Below, piece by piece: positions 14,530 through 27,200 of a stretch of DNA of 64,000 bases. The translations under genes and the position numbers were made by a program. The notes beneath the pieces were generated by a model, which saw only the letters and a program-made list of their open reading frames with translations, ran no database searches and was not told the origin of the DNA. The stretch is taken from positions 33,528,342 to 33,592,341 of the forward strand of contig NC_063256.1 in assembly GCF_019578655.1 (NCBI RefSeq), given 5' to 3'. The DNA is from Ricinus communis. Taxonomy: Eukaryota; Streptophyta; Magnoliopsida; Malpighiales; Euphorbiaceae. Numbering within the stretch: the stretch's first letter is position 1; each line of letters starts with the position of its first letter.

Positions 14530-15590
14530 GAGAGGAGTGTCACCACTTAAAGCATGCTCCAAAGGAGTGGTTGAATAGATTGAACAATTTTTTCTCAAAG
14601 GCCTTATTCCTTGAAAAGTGGATGCCAACTTATTTATTTTCATGATGGCTCTATAATCATCTCTTCTTGCTTTGCTATGTTGATGATCTAATTGTTACAA
14701 GATCTAATCTTATAAAAGTGAATGATTACATCAAACACTACAACAGGAATTTCCTGTAAGAGACATGGAACATTACGCTACTTTCTTGGGATTAAAGTAC
14801 ATCATTTGGAGAATGGTCTTCTTCTTACTCAAAAGAAATATATTGCGAGTTTGCTAAAGAAAACGAACATGGAAGATGCTAAACTTTGCTTAATACCGAT
14901 GGCAACTACACCACCTTTATCTAAATCAAACGGTTATTTATTATTATCAGGTGATGAATATAGAAGGGTGGTGGGAGCATTACAATATCTAACTATGACA
15001 AGACCAAATATTTCTTTACGATGAATTGTCTATGTCAATCTATGCATGCTCCAACCGGTCATCATTGGAAGGTAGTAAAGCATTTGCCTAGATATCTTTC
15101 AAAGTTCTCTAATTTTCAGTTGCATTGCTTCAGTGATAGTGATCGAGGTGGATGTTCGAATGTTCATCGATCTACCAATGGTTTTGGAACTTATTTGGAG
15201 AAGTCCTTGATATCATGGATGGCAAAGAAGCAACCCACTACACACTCTAGTACTGAAAGTGAGTACAAAGCTATTACAAATGAAACTGCAGAACTTTTAT
15301 GGTTAAAATCATTACTTTTAGAAATTGTATTTTCTTATTTGAATAAGGTGATTTTATGGTGTGATAATATTAGAGCAACATGTTTAACTACAAATTCATG
15401 CTTGAACCAAACACATTAAGCTAGATTATCACTTTGTTAGGGAACAAATCAAAGCTGGTTTTATGGAAGTGAGGTTTCTTTCTAGAGGAGATCATATCGT
15501 TGATTTCTTTACTAAACCCCTAGGCAAACAACGATTTCAGTTCCTCCATGACAAATTGCATTACTTGCTTTGCTTATAGGTTTGCCCAGG
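14530..15590 (+). pseudogene. Ty1/copia pol relic: end of reverse transcriptase plus RNase H
   Basis: The frame runs in broken form through LCYVDDLIVT (the YVDD catalytic motif), FLGIKVHH, LTQKKYIASLLKK, YRRVVGALQYLTMTRP and an RNase H tail with SWMAKKQPTTHSSTESEYKA and ILWCDN. The 3' end retains VDFFTKPLGKQ in a shifted frame. Gag, protease, integrase and the front of RT are missing. There is a frameshift after about 15020 and a stop at 15419 in place of the usual RTKHIE segment. It is a dead, 5'-truncated copy transcribed, if at all, from its surroundings. Confidence 0.88.
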
Positions 15591-15592
15591 GG

Positions 15593-15767
15593 TGTTAAGT
15601 GACAAGCTCCACCATTTGTATTTACTTTGTGTTTTTCTAAACTTGTCATCTACTCTTGTTATTCAGTTCTATCTTTGTAAGTCTAGATTTATCTCTTATT
15701 ATTTTGTTGTATCAAACTGATATATATTGTACCATTTCCATCTTAATAAGATACAAAATTTTCTTCA
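15593..15767 (+). mobile_element. Candidate 3' LTR of the preceding copia relic
   Basis: A short purine-rich tract (CCCAGGGG) precedes TGTTAAGTGAC, the expected start of a copia LTR just after the RNase H end. A plausible CA end lies at 15766-15767 after AAAATTTTCTTCA. No matching 5' LTR is present, so the 3' boundary is uncertain. Confidence 0.5.
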
Positions 15768-15899
15768 AAAAGCTTAAACTCAACAACACGCTACTAACTA
15801 GAATAGGAATTCACTAAACTAACATAATATAGTATTAAAAATCTATACACATTTAAAATTTATTAAGATTTTATTTTAGATTACAAAAAACTATGAAAA

Positions 15900-16345
15900 A
15901 TATTAACATTTTTATAAATTAGCAATAAATTTTACGATTACGAAAAAAATTTAGTATTTTTCATAAATTTACCAAATATTTCATAAATTATTAAATTATG
16001 CAAGTAATCATATTTTCATCATATAATCTTTTTCGAAGGTAGTAATACTTACAAAAAAAAAAATTTAATTAGTAAAAATATAAAAAGATTGTCATTTCTT
16101 TTAAGTTAGCAATAAAATTGTAATTACGAAAAAATTTAATATTTCTTATAAATTTACCAACTTTGTAAAAGTAATCATATTTTTATAATATCTTTCATTT
16201 TTTAGTAAGTAATAACACTTATCAAAAATTATTTTAATTCTCAAAAAATATGAATAGGATAAGTATTTTTTATAAAATTATAATTATTTTTGCGATTACG
16301 AAAAAAATTAATGTTATTATTTAACTTATTAATTTTTATAGTGCT
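15900..16345. repeat. Diverged tandem repeats around ATTACGAAAAAAATT
   Basis: The block GCAATAAA...ATTACGAAAAAA...TAAATTTACCAA occurs near 15925, again near 16110 and in degraded form near 16290. It resembles subterminal repeats of a DNA transposon, but no clear termini or target-site duplication were found. Confidence 0.4.
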
Positions 16346-16479
16346 GGTTGCGAGTTATCTTTACATATAAATTTTAATTAATAAGATTTAAGCTAATTAG
16401 AGATCAATGGTGTTTAAACCAAAATTAAATTACTTTGTTTTTTAAACAAAGTAATCATAGAAGTCCCTTCCTTGATACC

Positions 16480-17260
16480 GCATCTCCCCCGTTTTCTGCT
16501 GATCATCTACTCCGCTGTGAACAACAATCGCTTTCCCAGGTCGGCCATGGAATTTCCTATCCCTTATAGGTATATCTCCGCTCGGATCCGCGACGCATGC
16601 CAATTTTTGGCCTTGTTCAACTCTTCATACTGCTGTTTGACAGCCGATGGTAGGACGGTCCATCAATCCACATTTCTAGCAAAAGCTTGGAAGTCTTTCG
16701 AATTGAAGATTGATCCATAAATTTATGCCTTCTCTTCTTGTTGTTAAAGCCAAGAGGGAGAGGTTTAGTAAGCTCTACGTAATGAATGGAGTTATCCAGG
16801 GTAAAGTCCACCTCAATAAATCCAATAAAAATCGTATTACCAATAACCTTAGCATTCTTTTTTGTTAACCAATCCAAAGAAAGGCCATGAACATGTTTTC
16901 CTTTAAAAACTCCATTCTCTCCATAGGTTGATCAATTGGCCATTGTTTAAGAACCAAGAGATTTCTTTGAATATTCTAGGGCACCCCATCCTCTACTCTT
17001 CTCCTGTCACTCTTGTTAGCAAACTTGAACAGGAAGGTATTATCCCGATTGAGATTTTGGACGTTGAAACCTTCCCTAAAGTTCCATAATTCTTTTCTCT
17101 GGAAACTGTACCCATCAGCACTAGAGTAATAGCTTTAACAGTCCTTCTTACATCCTTATTAAGCTCCAGAGACCAATCTAATGAATCATTCTCATTACGC
17201 TATAATAAATGTGTCAAACTATTGGATACCATTAAATGAACCTTAACGAAGGATAGTAAA
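16480..17260 (-). pseudogene. Relic of LINE-type ORF1: DUF4283 domain and zinc knuckle
   Basis: On the minus strand, broken frames give FNVQNLNRDNTFLFKFANKS, then RRRVEDGVP, NLLVLKQW, a region ending IEVDF, and ELTKPLPLGF. This is the order of the DUF4283 domain found in plant L1-type ORF1 and related gag-like proteins. It is followed by a CCHC-like knuckle, FC-x-KCGL...GC, with an in-frame stop between the first two cysteines and arginine at the expected histidine. A short WHASRIRA-like segment follows, as in the usual domain order. At least three frame changes or stops make it non-functional. No endonuclease or RT follows downstream. Confidence 0.72.
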
Positions 17261-17529
17261 GAAAGCACAACCAGTAGAAAAAGAGGAAGTAAAATAATCA
17301 CTGATGTAGGGGTAGGACGAGAAATTGCATTAAAACTAGGATGAAACTTAGGAAGACTGCAAACTGTTCCTCTTGTTCAGAGAAAGAAGGGAACACTGTT
17401 GATACAAAAGTGTTCAATAATCAGGAATTGGAGTCCGATGTTAATATTCTTTTTGAAATAAAATGCACATGTGAATAGAATATTCCAAATAAAAATATTT
17501 CGGTCAACCATTTTTAAAGAAAAAAATAG

Positions 17530-18800
17530 TAAAATGTATTCAATTAAGACTTTTAAAGACTTTTATAGAATTTAAAAATTATGCTATAATCAATATTAAT
17601 TTTAAATGACTTTTCTATAAGTCATGAGAAATTCAATATTAATTTTTAGAGACTTTAAAAATGTCTATAGAAATTAGAGAATATTTGATTACAATTTTTG
17701 TGAAATCTATAAAAATAAGTTAGTATTCAAAAAGTCATTGATTTTTACAGATATAGATTTTTATATATTTTTTAATAATTTTTTTGTATTGTTATAAATA
17801 AAATTTGTGAGGAATTCTCTTTTACTTTTTCTCAAGATTTTAATAGATTTTTTTTTTTTAAAAACTCATATTTCTTCTCAAATTTTCCTGCATTATCGTT
17901 TTCATTTCTCTTTACTATATTTTTTATTTTAAAAAATATGATAAAACCCAAAAGGTAAAAATTATTTACTAAAAGATTTAACTAAGAATTTTTAATTTAA
18001 TTTTAAAAGGGATCCTCATGAGAATATGAATTTTAAATAAAGCATTTAGTGAATTGTTTTGAGCAAACGATTCAATCATATATAGACTTCTAAAGTTTAT
18101 TAAAAATATTATTTATATAATCATTTATTGGTAGCGTGATTGTTGTTGGTCTAAGTATTTATCAAATAATTGGTAAGCGTGAATATTATTAATTTTAAAT
18201 ATTTATTGAAAAATTAATAAATAAAATATAACGTATATAATATGAATTTGATGTTTTAATTGAAAATATATTGTGATAATGATATTTTTTTTTAAAATTT
18301 TTTTTGTCTTAATAAAAAACACATGAGATAGAAAATTTAAAAATAATATAAATTCGATACGTAATAAATTAAAATCCATCACTTATATATGAAATTACAT
18401 AGAACATTATATAAATAATATTTAAAATAAATATAAAAAATACTAAAAATAAAATAATTAAAATAATATATCAATAATAATATATAAAAATTAATATAAA
18501 TTTATCAATATCTATAAAAATATTCTTAAATGAAATATATAAAATATGAGACCGGATATAATTTATGTAAAATAATATTCAAAATAAATACAGAAAATAA
18601 GAAAATCATAAAAATAAAATAATTAAATTTATTTTAAATAATTAAAATAAAAAATAATAATAATATGTGAAAATTAATAAAAATTCATTAATATCTATAA
18701 AAATATTTTTATTTAAACTCTATAAAAAATTAATAAAAATTAATAAATTTTAATTCATGTAAAACTTATAAATATTTTAATTAAATACATCTTTATAGGG
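17530..18800 (+). mobile_element. Non-autonomous TIR-type DNA transposon, copy 1
   Basis: The left end (ATGTATTCAATTAAGACTTTTAAAGAC) and the reverse complement of the right end (GATGTATTTAATTAAAATATTTATAAG) are similar, suggesting terminal inverted repeats. Internal sequence is AT-rich and non-coding, with repeated GACTTTTAAAGAC subterminal motifs. It aligns along its length to the reverse complement of 24400-28460. The long, repeat-rich ends would suit a Mutator-like element, but no clear target-site duplication was found, so the superfamily is open. Confidence 0.6.
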
Positions 18801-19543
18801 GGTAATATATACTGATGGGGTTTAATGATATAATTTTTGTGTTTTTAGAAAGGAGGAAATTGTTGCAAAATTGGAAGTCATACAAAAGAAATACAACTAT
18901 CTACGGAAGCCTCTTCAAAACTCCAATTTCGAGACTACAAGTTTATATTTATCCAAAAGGAAAAAAATAAAAAACAGAAAGTTTAATTTGAAATTTATTC
19001 TTATCATTAGAAAATATATTTAAATAATTATAAAATTAAACTATCAAAAATAAAATAAAATTACTGGGAAAAATTTGGAAGACGGTGCAATTAAAATAGA
19101 GACCGACTCAGACTGATAGGCGGTAGCGGTACCTCTAAACAAAATAATAATAATAATAATAATAAAGAGAAACGTGGCACAGTAGGATTATTCCAACTTA
19201 GAAAATTGAAACACGCAAAAATTAAAAGAAAAATGAAAAATATATAGAAATTTGATAACATCCACAGCCACAATCGATCCCTCTCTCCTCTCCTGTTTAG
19301 GGGCCTTTTCTTAATTCCTCTGAAGAGGGTCCTCTCTCCTTTTCCTCTCCAGGATTCTGGAATCTTACAGGAATTATTCTTTTATTTCTTTTATCTTTGT
19401 ATTGTTTTTTTTTTTTTGTACAGATTTTAGATCATAACTTTTCTTAGATTTAGATTCTTATAGTAGAAAGAAGCACAAGAACAAGACCAAGACCAGGCCT
19501 TTTTAATTTCTTTTCTTGGATTTAAATCATATACCAATCAATC
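18801..19543 (+). promoter_or_regulatory. Upstream region and probable 5' UTR of the RING gene
   Basis: The last ~280 bp before the ATG are pyrimidine-rich (CTCTCTCCTCTCC tracts, TTTTCTT), typical of plant 5' leaders. A (TAA)n microsatellite lies near 19144-19166. I cannot fix the transcription start. Confidence 0.4.
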
Positions 19544-22500
19544 ATGACTTCACTCATCAACATTGATGCTCTCCAACAACAGCAACAACAACTTCCCAAC
19601 TCACTTTCCCATTTATCCGTTCAAGATCAGGTCTTTTTCTTTTTTGAATTTAATTGTGTTTCTAGCTTTTTGAAGCAGATCTGTTTGTTGGGTTATTTTA
19701 TTTTATTTTATCATATGGGTTTGTTGTTTCTTGAAAATACAAAATGAATTAAGTGATGGGACCAATGTTATAATTCTAGTATCTGGGTTTTGTGTAAGTT
19801 AATCTTTAGTTAATGAAATAATTATTTATTTGGTATAAGATTAAGATTGAAAGTTTTTGTAATATTGAAGATTGGTGTTTGAAATGGATGTTGGTTGATT
19901 AAAGGGTTACTCCTAAATTAGATATTTTATTAATATGGGATTTTGATTTCAGGTAGAAGTGCAGACTGAGGTGAAGGTTCATGAAAATCCATGTGGGAAT
20001 CATGGTGGTGTTTGTGCCATTTGCTTGGATAAGATTGTGCTTCAGGAAACTGCTCTTATCAAAGGTTGCGAGCATGCCTATTGGTTAGTATTATCAATCA
20101 CTTTTCTTGATACTTCTATGTTAACATGATGCATTTGGTTTCAGTAACAATCTGGCTGTGTACGGTAGAAGTGATATTAGAATTGGTAGCTATTATGTTT
20201 GTGGCTTGGATCTGTTGCAACATTACTTTTAACGCAATTTAGTATATTGATCTAATTTTTTGGAAGGAATTTTAAATTCTTATATTTTAGTAAAGCATAA
20301 CAAACAGGAGTCCTGTAATGTACCTTAAAGGTGATTTCCATACTTGTGTTGCATACAAGGTGGAATAAAAACTAATGAAAGTTGCTTCAACTTCATGATT
20401 GCCCTAGAACTAGTTGTATCCTTTTCATGTTTTTTGGACTTCATTGCACCTTTTTTGCTTAAGACCTATGATTTGAGTTCTCTTCTTTATTATTGTTTTG
20501 GCTGGTGCTTGGCGTGGGTTTTATATTATTTGGGAATGAACTTAAAGTAGGATTTGCTACTTGACATTTTTATTTGGCTTATGAGCAGTTTGGATGCTGG
20601 TTGCTTGTTTTATTTTTACGCTGCTACTATATTCTTCTGTTCTTTTTTTTTTTGCTCTCAATTTTTTTATTGACACGTTAGCTAATTTTGTTACATTTGT
20701 TTCTAAGAATTTTGTGATGACTTGCATCTATGCTATGAGGCTTATACTGTGCCTCACAGTTCAGGAGTAAATTAAAAAAACTTCATTCTTTGCTGTCGCG
20801 TTTTGAGACCATGGTTTAAATTTTATCTGGGCAGGTTGCTGGAATTTAATGAAAGAGGTATGTTTATTTTAATCTGTCTTGTTCCCACCAGTGATAAAAA
20901 TAGGTTGCTTGTGATTGTTTTATGGGTTTACCTCCTTAGGAACTAACAACACTGTCCACCTTTGCATGCTAGAAACTTTGTTTTGTGTTGTGTTTTTATG
21001 TCAAGAACGTCAACTATATGCTGTATATGTGGTTTATGCTGGAAAAATCGGTTACCATTTATTGATTAAGAGGGTATTTTAAACATGCAGTGTGTGTGAG
21101 TACTTTTGGTTGTGGGGCTTTTGATTATTTATCATGCGAGCTTATTGGGGAAGGTACTCGACTAATTTGACATGTCATGTGTGATGACCACTAGCTGGTT
21201 GGAAAACACTTACCAGTCATCATATGCCTTTTCTTTGGTAACCTATAATATATCCAAATTAACTAGTAACTCATTTTGGCTGTCCTCCGTTGAATATCTT
21301 TTGCTCTTGTCTTCGCTTTGAACCTAGTCCTGCATACTTAAAGTGATCATGCTGTTTACTAGTGTCACTCTATGATGCACGGAACTCCACCCAATCATAG
21401 TTTCCCCGGTGTTTTGGAAACGTTTTAAAAATGGAAACTTCCGGAAATGTCTCCAAAACATTCTGGGGCCTCTTCTGTAGTTTAACCAAGTTAGGAACCT
21501 GTTTCTGAATCAGAAATGTCCGTCCTCAAGTAAAAATAAAAATCGAAGATAAAGTAAGAAGAGAAAGTAGTACTGAAAGACTTGACTTTTAGTATTAATT
21601 ATTACTTTGGAATTTTGTAGATGCTTTTTTTTTTTTCTTTTTTTTTCTGAAGACTTGATTTATTATTTTTCTTAAATTGTTCTTAATATCTATCGATTAT
21701 CGATGGTAATTATATACGAATAAATTAATAAATTAATATTTTATATATAATTTATTATAAAACTAACATTGATACATTGATATATTTATGTTTCACACAC
21801 ATACACACACATATGTTCCCTGCAGTTTTTTTTCTTACATTTTTGAAAAATAAAGTTTCAACATTTCCATGTTTTGCTGTTTCCATTTCTGTTCCTTTTC
21901 CGTTTACATAGGTGTCAGTTAACCTAGGGGTGTCTTGCTCCTTGAAGACGCATGTTAGCGCTTTAAGTGGAGGTGTGGCACCAAATTGTGGATTCTGGAT
22001 CAATGGATTAGTGTTTTTTTATACATAAAATTGCAAAACTATATACATGTGCATTCAATGTTATCATCTCTGGTGATGGTAGAGGTGATGATATACTTTT
22101 GTTTGTTTACATGATTGGACAAGAATTACTAGATGGTAAAAGCACCTCAGTATAACAAGTCTATCTGATGAACTTTGGTTTGGATAATCAATACCATTGT
22201 GATTATGCAACCAGCTTTTGAAAAAAGGCCCCTCTTTAAACAAAATCCGGTTTTTCACATACACTAACCAATATTTTTAGAAGTCCAAATACTTGTCATG
22301 GCTTCTAAAGTTGCTATTCATGTGTGCTTTTCAAAGTATGTTCACTACCTTTTGGGTCCTTCTATAGTTCTCAGTGTGCTCCAAATTATTTGAAATTGAA
22401 ACAGGAGCTATAACCTGCTTATTTTGATTGTAAAATGGCCCCTGAAGTTTGAAATTTTGGCTGTCATGTGGCCTAGTTATGCCAGTAAATATAGTTATGC

Positions 22501-23839
22501 TTTTTCCTTTTTGAAATTGTTGCTACTAATTTGTGTATAGTTACTGTGTTATAGTTCCTCCTCCATGGTAGTTGGGTTTCTTTATTTGATGATATAATCT
22601 CCAACTCTGTGAATTTAAAAATCTGTGTGGTGTATGAATTATCAAGCAGTGTACTTGTAAGGTTCCCTGACTTTTGTAATTTTCTGGTATGTCGAAGCAG
22701 TGATTTGTGTCAATTTTTTAAATTATGAATGAGTTCTTTTTCTCTTTGATTAAGCTATATAATTATGTCGCCCACATGTTTAGTAAAATATTTTTCTAGC
22801 TTGACTGGAGTCCTGGTTGACCATGCTACATGTGATTTATAAATCAATAGTTGCTATTTAAATTGGTGATGTCATAAGTCATGCATTCATGGGCTCTCTC
22901 TGCTGTCTGTTTTGTGCAGTATGATGTGCGATGTCCTATCTAGTATGATGCAAATATTGATAAAATTAACATTTTTCATTTAATTGGTTTTGTCGAGAAA
23001 CATTTTTATAATGTTTTCTTATTTCAATACAAAATTCGGCATTCACAGGCTGTGTTGTCTGTTATATGCAGTGTGATGTGCATCCTTCGATGGGCCACAT
23101 ACAGTCAGAAACCAACCTGCCCTCAGTGCAAACATCCATTTGAGTTCCTTAATGTTCATCGTTCACTTGATGGCAGGTAGCACTCGGATCTTCATTCTAA
23201 CAAAGTAATTTGTTATGATATTTCATGTGGGAACAATTAGTTATAAATTGGATTAATAATTAACTTCGTGATCCACAAAACCCCACAAAGTGTGACCTGA
23301 ATTCAGATTGTATTATTATTATCTACACTCAGTTTCCTTGCCTTTTAGGTTATTTCTTTTTCGTATTTTATTTTAATAAGTTGTTGATTTGTAACAACAG
23401 CATCCAGGATTACATGTTTGAGGAGAGTGTGTGTCTTCTTCTTAGAGCTGCGTGGTTTAATCCTTTGATTGTGGAGAGTCATGAAGATGCATATGATGAC
23501 TTGGACGATTATTATGTGTATGGATATGGGGATGATGACGATGACGATGAGGATGATCTAGCGGATGTCTACTTAAGCAGTTCGTCAAACCTTCGTATCG
23601 GTAATCGGAAGTGGGGAGACAATGGTTATGTCAGGTCAGGGCGTCAAGAAGCAAGGCCAGCTTATAGACCAAACGTCCAGGATTCTGGTGCTGGTTCATC
23701 ATCATCCGAACCTAAAAAGAAAGAAACTGCAAGGGATAGGACGGGTCGACGCGCAAAGAGGACACTTAAGCGGGAAGCTGCTGACAAGGCAGCCGCAGCA
23801 AAACACCAACAGCATTTGGCAAGGTTTGGGCGAAAGTGA
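19544..23839 (+). CDS. C3HC4 RING-finger protein, probable E3 ubiquitin ligase, four exons, 253 residues
   Basis: Exons 19544-19630, 19953-20083, 23072-23176 and 23401-23839 join through GT-AG introns into 254 codons including TGA. The RING domain has C50-x2-C53, C68-x-H70-x2-C73-x2-C76 and C89-x2-C92, split by the 2988-bp intron 2 inside the C73 codon. RING proteins of this form recruit an E2 and pass ubiquitin to a substrate. The substrate here is unknown. The N terminus has a six-glutamine run. After the RING comes a conserved-looking FEESVCLLLRAAWF helix, then an acidic tract (GDDDDDDEDD), then a strongly basic lysine/arginine-rich C terminus that could act in nuclear targeting. No membrane segment is visible. 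The ATG is the first in the leader and gives the shortest consistent exon 1. Donor GTCTTT of exon 1 is weak. Confidence 0.9.
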
Positions 23840-26729
23840 GTCTCTCTCGGTGCCTCTGTATGTAATTCATAATCCAGAAACCATAATCTGGTCTTTGTAC
23901 AGTATCTCCTCAACTTTGTGAAAATAATGACATGGTAGTTTGGTTAGGATGGTGGAATTTACAGGGTTGCTGTCTGTATCATTCAAAATTTGATTCACAT
24001 CTTTAATTGCAGAATCTGGTTCCGATCTTATCATGGCTGCTTTCAGCCTGATTTAACTGTACATTATAAACGTTTTATGTTCACAGGCCATTGTCAGGCA
24101 ATTGATGCTTAGCTGTAGACTTGGTTTCTTTTGTTGGCTTGGCTTTGCATTATTCTGGAAGAAAGATTTTTTAATTCCGAATCGCTTATTCAAGAACACT
24201 TGCTAAATGAGTTAGAAAGTTGATCTAGGAAAGTGTTTTGTATGTTTTTATTAATCTTGATTCAGCAAACCTCTTGTGATTGTATTTTCTGCTCCACATT
24301 GAAGATAATATGTGTGCTTTTCGGTGTGTAATAACATTGAGTCTTATAAATTTTTGTGTTTAAGCTATTCTTTTTTATTAAGTTAGTATATTTAGATTTT
24401 AGACACAACTCAACATAGCGTTTAATGACTTTTATAGAGTTTATAATTAATAGATGACTTTCACAAACTTTACTTAAAAATACTTTTATAGATATTGATA
24501 GACTTTTATTGATTTTCATATGCTATTATTTATTTATTATTTTATTTAATCATTTCACTTTTTTCTTTTCATTTTTTCTGTTTATTTTAGACATTATATC
24601 ACAATAATATTATATATAAAATAACAGACTTCGTTTCATTGTTGTATTAAATTCATACCAATTTTAAATTTTTTATCTCACAATATGAATATTATTCTTT
24701 TATCAAGAGAATACTTTTTTAAAAATAAAATTATTATATTACAATTTGTCTCCAATTAAACCACCAAATTTATGTCCCACTCGTTATATTTTATTTATTA
24801 TTTATTTGATAAATACTTAAACTAATAATGATCACGCTTACTAAATTATTTGATAAATACTTAAACCGATAATTATGCTTACCAACATAAGTGTAATATC
24901 CAGAATCTTCCTTTAATAATAATAATAATAATAATAATAATTAATAAATGAGTTTTTAATTAAATTAATTTTAATTTTATTTTTATTTGGTTTAATTAGA
25001 ATGATTTAAATACAATTTTGAATTTTAATGCTAAACAAATAAAGGAGCTATTTTCTATATCCTATTAGTTTGAATTTTTAAGAGATTAATTAAGTAAATT
25101 CTTTGAGAAATAAATTATATTTTTGGTTATTCAAAATTTTCTCTCAAATGAATATATTTAATTAAATTCTATATTTAAGAGTTATGAAAGAAATTGTAAA
25201 GGATATTTTATAAAAGAATTGTTGGGGAAAAGGGTATCTTAGCAAATTGATTAATTAAATTAATTGTGTGCTAGGATTAAATTGGAAATTTATTTTAGAA
25301 TAAGGATTAAAAGTATAATTTTATTAATATGGGGTTTTAATGAAAATTTGTATGTTTGGTATTTTGTAAATAAATATGTCGGTAAGGGCTTTTTGATAAT
25401 TTTACATTTAAAAGCAAGGGTGTATATATAATTATATATTTTCAATAATTTTAATTTTGCCCAAATTAATTAGTTAGGGGCTTAATTGAAAGGCTAAAAA
25501 AAAGTTTAAGGGTTAATTGGAAATTTTGCTGGACGAAATTGTTGTAATTAAAAAAGTTGAGGGACCAAAAGGTAAGAAAGAAAATTTCAGGGACCAAAAG
25601 TCGATATGGAGATGAAGAAAAGAAGAAAAGAATCGGGGAGAGAGAAAGGAAGGGAGGAAGAAGAAGAAAGAAGCGGGCTACGGTGGCGTCGGCAATGGCC
25701 AGCGTGGAGTAAGGCAGCCAAAACTTCCTTACCGCCGTGCGTGCGTTTCCTACGATGGTAGCCGCTGATTCTGGTGGCGATCGACTTCCCTCAGTGAGAG
25801 CTTCTTTTTGGCTGTGGCGGCGTCGACTTTAGTGGCCGGAGGAGGGAGTTCCGGCGAGGTGTTGGCAGCGGTGTTTTCTGGCGAGCTCTAGCGAGGGATG
25901 GATGATCGGAGGACATATCTAGACTCCCCTCAGCTCAAACTTCGCAATGGCACCGGTTTCGTGGCGATCAGACTCCGTTTATAAATCGACGGCCTAGATC
26001 GTCCATAAATCTCTCCGGATGATCGAGGGTCGGATCGGAAAATCAGAAGCGAGAATCGTCATCAGCGCGTTGTTTCGAGTCCATTGGTGTGTTCAGATCG
26101 TCGATTGGACTCCGGCGGCTGGAGGCGAGTCGACCGAGCGATCAAACGTCTAGGTAATTTCTCTGGCCCGTTGATTTTAGAATTCTTTGATAAATTTATA
26201 TATTTGTTGAATTGTGTTGAGCTTTTGAAAATATATTGTTAGTTAAAATAATTAGTTTGTCAGACTGTTTGCCATTAGATATGATTTGTGATGTGTGGCG
26301 GAGTCGAAATCTTGGGGACCCGACTCCTGTTATATTGAATTGTAGAATATTTGAAGTGTTTTCTGGCAGGTCCTGGACCCGTTTTCTGGAGGGTAAATGT
26401 CCATATTTTAGGGGAGATTCTGCCGGATTTTTGGTAGAATTCTTCTGAGTCGAGATTTTAGACAGTCAGTCCTAGGAATCTAGATCTAGGGTTAATTGTC
26501 AATTGTTTCAGTGTTATTGATAAATTATTTTTTATGATTAAATAATCCGTCTGTTTGGCTCGCTCCACCCGAGGCATTAAAATAGAGCTAGGCGGTCGTC
26601 AAAGCTGTGAGTTAAAGTCATATATATGCTATGCACGTGTAATTTTAAATAGCTATTGCGATTAAATGATTGTAAGTTTAAATTATTCATTTAATTGTTA
26701 TTCATATATATCATACTCTTTGATTACTA

Positions 26730-26732
<3 letters not shown>

Positions 26733-26788
<56 letters not shown>
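26733..26788. repeat. (AT)n microsatellite inside the solo LTR
   Basis: About 28 uninterrupted AT dinucleotides. The homologous position in the second LTR copy lacks this expansion. Confidence 0.95.
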
Positions 26789-26790
<2 letters not shown>

Positions 26791-26942
26791 TGTTCTTTAT
26801 CACTGAATTTATTATTGTCTGATGACACAGGATGGGACGACAGTAAAACATATTAGTTTGATGAGTGTATCAGTATGGATCCGAGAGTGACGAAAGAAAG
26901 GGTAAATTGGTAAGTTTAAAAAGAAAAGTTTAGGACTTGCCT

Positions 26943-27200
26943 TGGTCGAGCATCGCTCTCTGGGCTTGGTAGAGTGTGTTTGCCGGAGTAAAGGTCCCTG
27001 GTCGAGCATTACTCTCTGGGCGCAGGCTTATTTGGAACCTAAGTGACCAGACTGGAGTTAAGGATCCTAGTCGAGCTTCGCTCTCTGGGCGCCAGTCTTA
27101 TTGGAGTAAGAGAGCCGAAAGGCTAAGAGTATTAATGATAATTAAGTGGCTGAACTGGATTTAAGGACCTTGATCGAGCTTCGCTCTTTGGGCGCCAGTT
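26943..27200. repeat. Tandem motif with GAGC/GCTC palindrome inside the solo LTR
   Basis: The motif TCGAGCTTCGCTCTCTGGGC recurs four times with small changes, near 26945, 27001, 27072 and 27173, in diverged units of about 55-105 bp. The core GAGC-TTC-GCTC can form a small stem. The second LTR copy keeps the same array around 55910-56142. Confidence 0.8.

Noticed and set aside
14737..14760. CACTACAACAGGAATTTCC resembling a CACTA transposon end
   Set aside because: It falls within the continuous copia RT homology and no element interior or partner end follows.
23622..23921. Overlapping frames on both strands at the 3' end of the RING gene
   Set aside because: Shadows of exon 4; the RING frame is spliced and conserved in pattern, the others are not.
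25560..26450. GC-rich block with open frames inside the first solo LTR, and its match at 54486-55174
   Set aside because: The same block recurs within a homologous LTR with frame-breaking differences, so the frames are not genes. It is LTR sequence.
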